Source of the DNA: Haliclona indistincta
Lineage: Eukaryota > Porifera > Demospongiae > Haplosclerida > Chalinidae
Reading direction: 5' to 3'
Assembly (NCBI GenBank): GCA_964017065.1
Contig: OZ024790.1
Location: 4,980,458 to 5,044,457, forward strand
Length of the DNA: 64,000 bases
Positions 13,001 to 21,884 of this stretch are shown here, piece after piece (position 1 is the first letter of the stretch; every line of letters starts with the position of its first letter). Below the pieces are notes generated by a model. That model did not search any database. It was not told the origin of the DNA and was given only the letters and a program-made list of their open reading frames with translations. A program made the translations under genes and the position numbers.

Positions 13001-14125
13001 AATGTCTACGCACCCTCAGAGCTGTCCTGCAGTTTAGATGGAATCTACAAGTACCTAGGTAGGCGCTTTTGTAGTCAGAGAGGTCCAAGATGGCAGTCAA
13101 GGTGAGCCAGCCATAACTCGAGAACGAAAGCACTTTAGCAAAATCCACGAGTCACATTGCAAGCCATTGTCGTGCTTATCATGCTCATAACCTTACCAGC
13201 GCGTAGAAGTGATCACTGATCTCTGCAGCTCGATGAACAGAACGAACGAATGACAGAGCAAGTACTGTAACCCTCGCGCATGCCCCGAGGGTTAATGACA
13301 TTCCTAAGGTGTTGCTGTGTGATGTCACTTCCTTAAAATACTGGTACTGTCTGAAAATACTGGTACTGTATATGCAATATAACCACTGAGCAGCGCCTTT
13401 GATCTTATGGTCACTTTGGCTACAATGCACCAAAAATTAAAGGTGAATCTAGCAATAGCGTTTTAAGGGGTATAATTATCATTGCATGTGGCCTGTATAA
13501 ATTGTATTGTATAGCCTGGTGTGGCCTGTATGAATAGTTTGGTGCCTAGCCACCCCTGTCCCCTCCCTAGAACCACCACTGCTGAAATCACTGCTGCAAT
13601 AGGTCAGTAAACACCTACAACCATGGAATAGTGGAAGCACCAAAGACACAGCAAAGCCAAGTCTTGCCAAACTAATGGCACAATAAAATTCTGAACATCA
13701 AACCTTGACCTTAATGGTTAGGTGGTTTTAAACTTTCACCCTGAAACCATTATTGTATACCTTGCATGTGTATACATAATCCATTAGACTTTCAATGTAC
13801 AGTACAGACTATCTAATTGCTGACGATGATTATGCAATTGCTGACGATGATTAGCAAGCATTTTTAAACTCCTCCACTATCCACAAGACTGCAGCTGCCA
13901 AACATGTATCAAGGCCGCACCATTTGGACATGGAATTACTGCTCATGCTACAGTACAATTTCGTTTAGCAATTATAATAAATACTAGGCGAGCAGGGTAT
14001 CAATACTTCGGCTCAGTTGTAATAAACAGTTATACACGCTCATTATTAGTAGTATTACAGTCACTCACCAACTTTTGCTGCATGGGCTGCAACTTTTGCT
14101 GCATGGGCTGCACCTTCTTCGCCAT
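7024..14125 (-). CDS. Ankyrin-repeat gene A (3' end uncertain)
   Basis: Six phase-0 exons bounded by AG and GT: 14069-14125 (start, 19 codons), 11915-12007, 11536-11637, 11365-11466, 10238-10348 and 7069-7158. Each internal exon codes for one ankyrin-type unit: ELNDACCLGRLED, TVLMNAAQYGYI, TALMHAARLGRI, TALMLAVQSDRT and TALMWAARYGKED, each followed by a V-KYLV-type second helix. The start is chosen because ATG sits in the first exon at the same place as in paralogue B; here the heptad QPMQQKL is duplicated. If the last exon reads through its GT, translation stops at 7024 and gives about 199 residues; otherwise further exons are missing. Known: ankyrin repeats bind protein partners. The paralogue carries a death domain; none was found here. 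Confidence 0.75.
7495..7648 (+). repeat. Dispersed repeat, copy 1 (inverse copy at 51566-51690)
   Basis: ACTCTCTGCAGCT, CTATAGTCCT, GCCAAGCCTTGC-type and GCGGCTAAT...AAAGCTACGTGTC blocks occur in the same order on the opposite strand at 51566-51690. It is non-coding and lies in the long last intron or 3' region of ankyrin gene A. Confidence 0.5.
8707..8913 (+). repeat. 22-bp minisatellite
   Basis: The unit CTCTACTAGAGCTAGTATGC (22 bp with the final CG) is repeated about nine times. Two units are 28 bp because they carry an extra CATGTA. Units are nearly identical, which implies recent expansion. Located in the long intron of ankyrin gene A. Confidence 0.9.
8970..9008 (-). repeat. Palindrome-ended element, copy 2
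   Basis: The 24-bp palindrome at 8985-9008 matches that at 5480-5503 exactly. The adjoining GGTCATCCCTACATA is the inverse of the tract next to the 38655 copy, so this copy is inverted. Confidence 0.55.
9263..10110. mobile_element. Long fold-back (inverted-repeat) element in ankyrin gene A
   Basis: Two arms of roughly 400 bp (about 9269-9682 and 9706-10105) are inverted copies around a short loop. The outer ends are CATTTTCGGACGGTGTTTTT and its inverse. Arms differ by scattered substitutions. Frames inside (for example 9438-9632) have no recognised product. It sits between ankyrin exons 5 and 6 and is absent at the matching place in paralogue B. Confidence 0.8.
12265..12720 (+). mobile_element. 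LINE 3'-end fragment (reverse-transcriptase C-terminus)
   Basis: In shifting plus frames the order GVQKFALRMAS, FLYKIVHELCYFP, then SDWNSLSPDITHSSSLSSFKS and a stop is seen. Known: CR1/L2/Jockey-like ORF2 proteins end with a W-N-S-L-P block followed by S-L-x-x-F-K. Upstream ORF2 is missing, so this is a 5'-truncated copy, in an intron of ankyrin gene A and opposite to it. Confidence 0.65.
12725..12768. repeat. Short hairpin
   Basis: GGTTAATTTTACC is followed after about 15 bases by its near-perfect inverse, GGTAGTAAAATTAACC. It directly follows the LINE fragment and could be a tiny inverted-repeat insertion. Confidence 0.4.
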
Positions 14126-14407
14126 GATACCCGCGCACGTTGTTAGTCAGGCGTTCACTCTTGGTAACTTGGAACGAATTTTACTTGCACCTGGCACTAA
14201 AAGGAAACACAATCGGCTTCTAAGGTCAAATTGAAATGGTGGGGTATATCGTCTATCACGAGAAATGTGATCGATCATCGAAGACATCAGCGTTGTTTCT
14301 CGTTCCGGCCTTGCGAGCAGCAAGAAAATAGTGGGCGGGGTAAGGTAAAGTTAGCGATGCCAACGGTGTGGGCGTGGCGGTTAATTTTGCGTAACAGAAC
14401 GTAAGGC

Positions 14408-14582
14408 GATGATACACTACGCAACTTTGTTGCCTGCAACGAAATGTTGCGCGCAACATTGTTGCCTGGAATAGAACGGCGTTCTATTCGCGCAACAAAG
14501 TTGCTTCGAATTCGTATGACACACTACGCGATTTTGTTGCTGACAACAGTTGCGCGCAACAAAGTTGCCTAGTGTATCATGC
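14408..14582. mobile_element. 175-bp terminal-inverted-repeat element
   Basis: Left end GATGATACACTACGCAACTT; right end is the near inverse (TAGTGTATCATGC). Internally GTTGCGCGCAAC and GCAACTTTGTTGC recur in both orientations, so nearly the whole element can fold. It lies just upstream of the ankyrin gene A start codon. Confidence 0.7.
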
Positions 14583-14584
14583 CC

Positions 14585-15432
14585 CTCGGTGGGCGGAGCC
14601 ACGGGGCATACGGTAGTCGGTTTTTATGCCTCGGTGGGCGGAGCCACGGGGCATACGGTAGTCGGTTTGTGTATGTGTGTATCTGTCTGTCTGTCTGTCT
14701 GTCGGCAGGATTTCTCGTCGCTCGCTGAAAACTAAGCGCTGAAACGTGCAACACAAGCTAAAGTCGATATTTGCTTGAAAATGAATTGTAAGGATTTTGG
14801 TTATAAGGCTCTGTTCGTGAGTTATAGCGTGATTGCTTACCTCGCGATCGCCGGCTGGCGATCTAGTTGCTGATGTAACGACAAAATTGTCTATTGCTGG
14901 CTGCCTTACAGCTAGTGAGTTCGCCTTTACTTCAGAACAGCACGGAAGACTTGTATATGAAGCTGCGTTCTAGAGTTATGGCGTATAGCTTTGCTTACCT
15001 CGCGATCGATGGCCGTTGCTGGCGATCTGGAGTTCTCCGTAGACAAAACTATCCACAGTTGACTGCCTAGAAGCTGATAGGTTACATCGTATGTCTAAAG
15101 AAATTGTGTAAGCAAGCTATCTCGCTCGTTGTACGTGCTGTGCCCTGAACAATATAGACACGCCCAGTTGAATTAGTGGTCAGCACTGATTGGCTTCTGA
15201 TTGCATAACTATTATACTGCATTGTGATTGCTGTACAGAAAGGTACAACTGCTGCAGTTTAACTTTACTGTGTATGTTTGTAACAGCAACTGCTAAATAA
15301 TGAGCTCAAGATCATGTTCAACTAGCAACAGCAGACTTTCATTACTGCTTGTGTATTTCAGTTCAGCGTATTTAGTCAGACAGGCATGTATGCATAACAT
15401 TCCACCGAGGCATAAGCACCTTCGGTGCCTAG
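14585..15432 (+). repeat. Dispersed repeat family (copy 1), beginning with a doubled GGAGCCACGG unit
   Basis: CTCGGTGGGCGGAGCCACGG with GCATACGGTAGTCGGTTT is present twice in tandem (14585-14668), followed by a TCTG/GTCT microsatellite. The block then matches, inverted, 29199-29811: shared pieces include TATCCACAGTTGACTGCCTAG, AAATTGTGTAAGCAAGCTAT and GACACGCCCAGTT. Both copies end near CACCGAGGCATAAGCACC. No coding region; likely a non-autonomous element. Confidence 0.65.
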
Positions 15433-16352
15433 TAAATAATATTGCTTTACTTAATCTACTCATAACTCTACTTCTGCTTGTCGTATCTTATCGTTTTATG
15501 GCTCAATTTAGTTGCTTATGTCTATATTTTTCTGCAAAATGAACAGTACTGTCAAGAAATTTTAAAACAGTTGTGCAGAATAGGAATACCGTAGATTAAT
15601 ACTAAATAATGCATGTGGCACAAAACAGTTGCGAACTTCAATCAACTTTCCACACCTGATGTCCGAATTTATTTCCACTGTCATTTTTTTCTGTAAGTAG
15701 TCATAGGTAGTAGTTGTAGAAAGTACTAGTTCGAAGTTGCTAAAGTTTTTTAGTGAGTATTTTATCAACGAATTAAAAATTAAAATTAAATTTTCATCAT
15801 GTTACATACATTGCACAAGATTCGAACTAATTTTTCTGAAATCAGCAACCTTTATTTGGGTCAGTGACAGCAATGGATGAAATTTTTTTTAAGTTAAGGA
15901 AGTGGTGTGGGTTTTCCATTGATTCTTGTGTAGTTATAGTAAGTTCTACTTCAGACATAATAATAACTATTGTAAAACGACTTGTAAGTAAGACAGTCTC
16001 ATGCACCACACGGAGAGGAGTTGATTAATACCTGGATCACTGAAATCGGCCGAGGAACAACGAAGTTATCCATTGCAGAAGGGGCGGTGCCGTCAATCTC
16101 AAATTACTACAAAAAAATGTAGAGTAAACCACCTATATTCGGCCACCATCTATTATCGGCCACTCGCTCGTACACTTGCAAATGCGCTACACAGATCAAA
16201 CTTGACCGACGTATAGACACACACTTCCTCTGCCTGCATTGCAAATTTGCAGCTCGTAACTGCTTCTTTGTCTACTGTGGAAACGAAGAAAGTGGGTAGC
16301 CGAAAACATCGATGTTCGGCAAAAGTAATCTATTATCTGGCACCAGTCCTAG
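15433..16352. other. Intergenic, nothing recognised
   Basis: Short open frames at 15562-15768 and 16247-16435 lack family features. At 16130-16170 and 16300-16325 the motif TTCGGC/GCCGA occurs in both orientations. Confidence 0.3.
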
Positions 16353-17315
16353 TGACTGATAAACGAATAGGGCGGGATTGCAAGTCAGTACTGCAAATAC
16401 CTTCATCCATCAGCATTACAACGAGCTACAATTGAAAAGCTCTCGTCTTGCCGTCAGGATAATTTTATTTTCCAAAGACCCCGGGGTCGAGCAATCTATG
16501 TTCGGCAACTCATGATATTGTTTCAGTGCAATTTATGCTCAAAGAAAACACGATTGCGATACAGAAACACGTTGGCTGAGTAGAGCCATCTCCTGTCTAT
16601 CACAATCACCAAAATTCAGTAACCCTGCGTTCGTCTCTTGATCGCGCAAGCTGCAAACAGCCAAAACAGTGGGCGTGGCTTCCAAGGAGTAACCCAGTGC
16701 TTGTAAAACAAAGAGTAAACCGAGCATTCCAGAAGTTAAATTTGATTCTAAGCCTCTTTGTCTGCACTCGCAAAGTATTTTAGCGCTGATCAGTGACTGC
16801 ATTAGTGATGGATAGTAATAATAGAGAAGTCCTTAAATCAGCAAGCACTGTCCATATCCGTCACGAGTGCAATCATTGATCAGCGCTAAACTACTTTGCG
16901 AGTGCTGACAAAGAGGCTCAGAAACAAATTTAACTTCTGGAATGCTCGGTTTACTCTTTGTTTTACAAGCACTGGGTTACTCCTTGGAAGCCACGCCCAC
17001 TGTTTTGGCTGTTTGCAGCTTGCGCGATCAAGAGACGAACGCAGGGTTACTGAATTTTGGCGATTGTGATAGACAGGAGATGGCTCTACTTAGCCAACGT
17101 GTTTCTGTATCGCAATCGTGTTTTTTTAGCATAAATTGCACTGAAACAATATCATGAGTTGCCGAACATAGATAGATTGCTCGACCCCGGGGTCTTTGGA
17201 AAAGTAAATTACCCGGACGGCAAGACGAGAGCTTTTCAATTGTAGCTCGTTGTAATGCTGATGGATAAAGGTGTTTGCAGTACTGACTTGCAATCCCGCC
17301 CTATTCGTCTATCAG
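16353..17315. mobile_element. Long fold-back element
   Basis: Arms of about 450 bp (16353-16800 and 16860-17315) are inverted copies around a ~60-bp centre. For example CAATCTATGTTCGGCAACTC in the left arm matches GAGTTGCCGAACATAGATAG in the right. The outer ends share ACGAATAGGGCGGGATTGCA. The mirrored 71- and 87-codon frames are by-products of the inversion. Arms differ by few bases, suggesting a young element or ongoing gene conversion. Confidence 0.8.
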
Positions 17316-17331
17316 GCTTAGACTCTAATTC

Positions 17332-17475
17332 CGTACCACTTTGTATCCCCAGCGGCGCTCTGTGGGCCACGGAAAATGTTCAGATAGATTGTAGAGAACA
17401 GATGTAGCTCATCTGAACAAGTTCCGTGGCTCACAGAGCGATACAAAGTGCCGGCACGCAGTGGTACGGAATTAA
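17332..17475. repeat. Hairpin next to the fold-back element
   Basis: The outer pair TAATTCCGTACCACT / AGTGGTACGGAATTA and the inner pair CGCTCTGTGGGCCACGGAA / TTCCGTGGCTCACAGAGCG make a 144-bp imperfect hairpin. Confidence 0.65.
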
Positions 17476-17502
17476 GCACGCAATTTCAACGCACCTGCAA
17501 TT

Positions 17503-18333
17503 AGAGTAACCCGGGGCTATTTCGTGACGTTTTGGCGTTAGAGCGTTCGTTCGACTTTACTTGACTGCTACATGTAACTCTTTTCGCGTACCCAGGATCC
17601 AAATTTTACTTGCACCTACAGAATTAGCAGTCTTATTCGAACTGCTCACATATAAATTTATGCTGATACAGTGTAAGAATATTGGACAGCAAGCCGTTTT
17701 TTCACTCGACCGTCTTGGGGCTATTTCGACACCACCGGGGCTATTTCGAGACGGATTGCATCATGGATAAAGCTGTAAGTGCACGCATGCATGATGCAGA
17801 TCACTAGTACTGTTGATTGTTATACTCTTAATTCTGCCTCGCAGATATCAGAATGCTGTTGTTATATTGGCTGGACGGTGGAAGAGTTACAGTACGAGAC
17901 TTTCATCTGCACGTACCATACTGCACCTCAGAGCTTTCTGTTCTTGATTTGACTTATTTTTTGTTACCATACTATTTAAATGAGTGAACACTTACCTTGT
18001 CTGCAACAAAACTGGCAAAAAACCAGCTAAAAAGCGCACAAAAACAGCAAAAAACAACCGCAAATCTCAGCGTTTTGTTAACGATTATTGTTTTTTCCCC
18101 GCTTATTTTTCTCTCGCTTTCTATTGGTCAACGAGTCTGGTACCAGTGTATAGAGGAATCTATTCTCATGTTAGCAGTACCAGGCTCGACATTCACAATC
18201 GTTGCTATCGAATGTTACGACGGAAAGAGCGAAGGTAGTCAAGCGGGGCTATTCCGTAAGTAAGTTTGGCTTCCTCAATTGATTTGTATGTGTCACGAAA
18301 TAGCCCCGTCACGAAATAGCCCCGTGTTACTCT
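17503..18333. mobile_element. 831-bp element with long terminal inverted repeats
   Basis: Left end AGAGTAACCCGGGGCTATTT with CGTGAC; right end is its inverse (GTCACGAAATAGCCCC, then GTGTTACTCT). The core GGGGCTATTTCG recurs inside at about 17716, 17739, 18246 and doubled at 18294-18325. Flanking bases (TT/AG) do not show a clear target duplication. Internal frames (17561-17770, 17997-18263) have no recognised product. Confidence 0.7.
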
Positions 18334-18566
18334 AGTAAAAAAGGGGGCACAAGAACAACGCGTCACTCGGGTACTAGTGACAAGAAAAAGGCTGCTACCA
18401 AGAAACGACAACGAGAAGCGGTCTCACCCGATCAGCGTGCAAGACGATTGGATTGACAAAGGGCTTACCGAAGACGAAAGCCAGCAGCTACAACAGAGCA
18501 AACACCAGGTTGAGAGAGAACGTGCGTGTAATAGCGCAGGGCGCGTGACATGTGCAACCATTATCT
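18334..18566 (+). other. Short exon-like open stretch, unrecognised
   Basis: Two plus frames are open for 60 or more bases. One codes a basic stretch (KKRQREAVSPDQRARRLD) that resembles the charged N-termini of some transposon proteins; the other is a 63-codon frame. I cannot choose between them. Confidence 0.2.
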
Positions 18567-19035
18567 AGTATGGTGCAACTACATGTGAACTCAGAACTGT
18601 ACTACTGAAAATTTAAAGCGCTAAAATATCAGGCTCGCCCCATAAATGCATAGCATTAACTAGTTACTCTACGTACAAATACAATAACTTGATGGTGTAA
18701 TATACATGTAGCTATGATAAGAATGGCTAACCGCTTTCTGCAGTCGCTGGCTCTTCTGTACCGAAACAGAACTCGAGTGACCAAAATTACCCCGTGTCCG
18801 GAAATACCCCGCCCTACCTTACAAATTTTTAAAAGACATAGTTTTTAAAGGTCGTCACGTTATTTAGTAATCTTCTTATACCAACACAGAAATTGCAGTA
18901 GTTATTACGTATCCAATGAGAACATTATAGAAAATAACGTTTACAAAGTAAAAGAACTATTACAACAACTAAGATGTGTGAGTCAGCATTATACGTACAG
19001 TGTGTATAAGGTAATACATAAACCACTGACAGTAA
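18567..19035. other. Intergenic / TRAF gene 3' flank, nothing recognised
   Basis: AT-rich, no gene seen. It lies downstream of the TRAF-like stop codon and would contain that gene's 3' untranslated region. Confidence 0.3.
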
Positions 19036-20531
19036 CTATGAATTACGCACTCTTACACAAATACAGTCCTGATTATTAAGATACTGTGTGTTGTTCGATG
19101 AGTTAAGTGGCAGAGAAGACTGAGAAATGAAGTCGCGTAAACCATAATCTTCTCCATATTCCCCTCTGGTAACTTTATCGATGCGATCATTTGTATCAAT
19201 CGATAGTATTTGTCGGTGGTGTCCCTTATCTTCTAACCAATTAAGTACTTCCACGATAATAGTTCCAGAAAAAGGCCACTTGAGTTGGTCATCGTGCTGA
19301 CCTTTCATAATGACGGCTGTAATCTTTACGTGACTACCCTTACTACTACCATAACCGTTGGAATACATCTTGAGGCAAAATTTATAACGGCTGGTGGTGA
19401 ACGGTGGACTGTAGTATATGTTGTTGAACTGCTTGCGTTTGGAGTATCCTGATATCGTGAACTGACCAATCACAGACTCAGAAGAGACAAGAGAGCCAGC
19501 TTGCCATGCTGGGGTTAGGGGGAGAGGAGGTGTAGAGTAGACTGCCACACTAACTCTTAGTTTGAAATAGCCATTCAGCAAGTAATTCTTGTCAGTAGTG
19601 GGTTCAAGGTCACAGTGTGACATGTATGTTGGATTTCCAAGACTAATAGCAGCTGCAGTCTCCTGAATATTGAGTCGATCAGAGTGCAGGCGACTGTATC
19701 TGTTGAAGCAGATCGTATCAGAGTGGTGGCTCTTATCTTCTTTCCAGTTTAGTAATTCAATTTGGATGTCTCCTTCGAACGGCCATTCTAAATTATTGTC
19801 ATACTCTCCTTTCATCAGTTGAGCATATACTGAAAGGTGAGATCCTTCACCAGCACCATAACCATTGGGGTGCACATTGAGACGAAGCTTGTAGCCATTG
19901 TTGTGAGAATAAAATGGTAGACAAACCCACTCTCCTTTATTTCCACCGAAATCACCTATCATAGTGAAATCTATAGGTGCTTGGCTGTACAAGTATTCTG
20001 GTGCTACAGTAGCAGAAGTGTTGGCTTCCGAAGACGTGAGGCATATTGGGTAGTGCTTTTTTGTGACAATAGTATGCGTGTTGTAGTAACCACACCTTTC
20101 ACATGTGATCATTCGCTTTTGGCACTCGGATGTGTGTTTTCGCATTTTACTCCAATGAGTAGATTCACCACAGCCAAAGGGACAAGGAATGCTACACTCT
20201 CCCTTATCAGGATCGAGGTGGTCGTGGAGGTCACCTAGTTTACCGATCCATTCGCATCCTTCCTTGTAATCTGAGCAGCGTACCTTTAGACTTTTGACTA
20301 TTCGTTGGTGATTTTTGTCAAATACAGCATGCGTCAGTGCATGTTTCTCACGACAAACGGGGCACGTCGCTAATTTATCTGAGCTAAGTATTTTGTCACG
20401 ACATTGCCGACAAAGATGGTGTCCACAATCAATTGGAAGATATGGCTCTGTAAGAGGCTCATCGCAAACTGGACATTGATAGTCAATATCTGTTTCCTGT
20501 GCTAAGATGATTGTGATTGATTTGTGAGACT
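19036..20531 (-). CDS. RING-TRAF-zinc-finger protein with two MATH domains (TRAF-like 1), single long 3' exon
   Basis: The exon starts after a CAG acceptor (ATTGGAGGC... on the plus strand) and runs 1496 bases to the stop. In order it codes: a C3HC4 RING (CPVCDEPL, CGHHLCRQCRD, CPVCRE; residues ~20-60), two TRAF-type zinc-finger segments (VRCSDYKEGCEWIG, HLDPDKGECSIPCPFGCG; ~80-170), a first MATH domain (~190-330) and a second MATH (~355-495) with WPFSGTIIVEVLNW. Known: TRAF proteins are cytoplasmic ubiquitin ligase/adaptor proteins acting downstream of TNF- and Toll-type receptors; MATH binds receptor or adaptor peptides. Odd: two MATH domains in series and no coiled coil before them. The exon needs a phase-1 upstream exon; exon 21885-21953 fits (see findings). 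Paralogue at 37117-38612 has the identical exon length. Confidence 0.88.
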
Positions 20532-20594
20532 CTGTGATTGGAGGCAAGAGATAATAATAAATAATCAAAATTATCACACTTAAAATTAATGATA

Positions 20595-20685
20595 ATTAAA
20601 ATGTATGTGATAACTCATTTTCACTCATGAGTAGCCGCCATCTTAATTCGCAGTCATACTCATGCCGTGATGCAAGAAAGCTAGT
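20595..20685 (-). repeat. Palindrome-family element, copy without the palindrome
   Basis: GATAACTCATTTTCACTCAT followed by GTAGCCGCCATCTTAATTCG is the inverse of the tract beside the 5480 and 38655 palindromes. The palindrome itself is missing. It lies immediately 5' of the TRAF-like exon, in its presumed intron. Confidence 0.5.
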
Positions 20686-21431
20686 GTAACTGGACAATAA
20701 TATGCGCTCATAGCTAATCCCGGTTAAGCAGTCTATAATAATTATCTATGTTATAGCCAACGCTTATGCTAAGTCTATTCTGATCATGCAATTATTCATT
20801 AACATTCAGTGTTCCTAACATGGTACAATTGTTTCTACTGTTAGTTGAAGACCTGCTCAGTCACACTGATCACCCAAGAAAGTCGCCATTCGTCTTGTGG
20901 GCGTAGCAAGCCCCACCCAATGACGAAAAGTTGCGTTTGTTTCCTGAGCATGCCACACCCACAAAAAATGTCAGACATAAACTTTGGTACACAAGGAAGA
21001 AACGTATGTATGGGATTTTGCTAAAAGGTCTCTGTCTGTAAGTTACAGAGGGGCGAATATTTAATGAGAGGTCACAATTTCGGCAAAAATCCCCTACCAG
21101 CAAGAGCGATGGAAGAAGATACATCTCCTTTTGCCAGAGCGCCAAAAAAATGCCACCTGACGCCCTCCCGCCCTCCCCACAACCCACCCACCCCTATGTG
21201 GGTCTCTCGTGATTGCCGAGTACGAAATAATTTTGTTCCAAATACGGCAAGTGCTATTGGAGTGTGGGTACACCCATTTTCCTTGTAAAACGGGCAAGTA
21301 ATAGCCAGGACACTGTAGATTATATTGTGCAAAGGGCAGCAAGAAAGAATAGTTCGGGTTTTCCTGGCTTAAGTGCCATTATAATGGGATGCTGTGTGAC
21401 AGTTTTTTTAGAGCTGTTAAACCTTAACACC
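20686..21431. other. Presumed intron or intergenic DNA upstream of the TRAF-like 1 exon
   Basis: Overlapping short frames on both strands (20870-21342) have no recognised product. No phase-1 first exon with an ATG for the TRAF-like exon was found here by eye. Confidence 0.3.
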
Positions 21432-21833
21432 TGTTAACCCTAAGCCCCACAAAGAACCAGTAAAATTCCAGTGATTTTTCAGCCGTGTGTCCCGCAAAAC
21501 GTGTTGGAATCTGTAAACTAAGTGACTGAGTCTTTACACTTTAATAAATAGCCATTAAGAATAATTATTTCCCGATCACTAAAACCACAGCTAATGTATG
21601 TATTTTTAGCCGCAAAGTGCTAACTTTCGATAAACTTTTGACGAGGTCGCTGCACTTTGTTGGCAATACAGTTGGAGGGGCAAATACGGCTATACTCACT
21701 AGCGAGAAAGGACACAGGTTTGAGACCAATAGCACAAAATCCACTCAAAATACTCGCAAGAAATATTGTCAACATTTATGAGGTTAAAATTCTAACAAAG
21801 TAATTCTAGTAATTAAAGGGTTAAGTCTTCAAA
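21432..21833. mobile_element. Inverted-repeat element of the TTAACCCTTTAAGCCC family, copy 2
   Basis: Left GTTAACCCTAAGCCCC, right AAAGGGTTAAG. The internal block TTGACGAGGTCGCTGCACTT and the following GAGACCA...TATTTGTC-like tract match the element at 2926-3484 in order. Non-coding. Confidence 0.6.
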
Positions 21834-21884
21834 AGCGCTCACTGTGATATAATTTCCGCTGACATAAAAATACTCTGCACTTAC

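Noticed and set aside
14585..14700. Possible CRISPR-like or regulatory array from the doubled GGAGCCACGG unit
   Set aside because: Only two units without spacers, in a eukaryotic interspersed repeat with another copy at 29.8 kb.
16539..17157. Two matching 70-90-codon frames on opposite strands
   Set aside because: They are the same sequence read from the two arms of an inverted repeat, not a duplicated gene.
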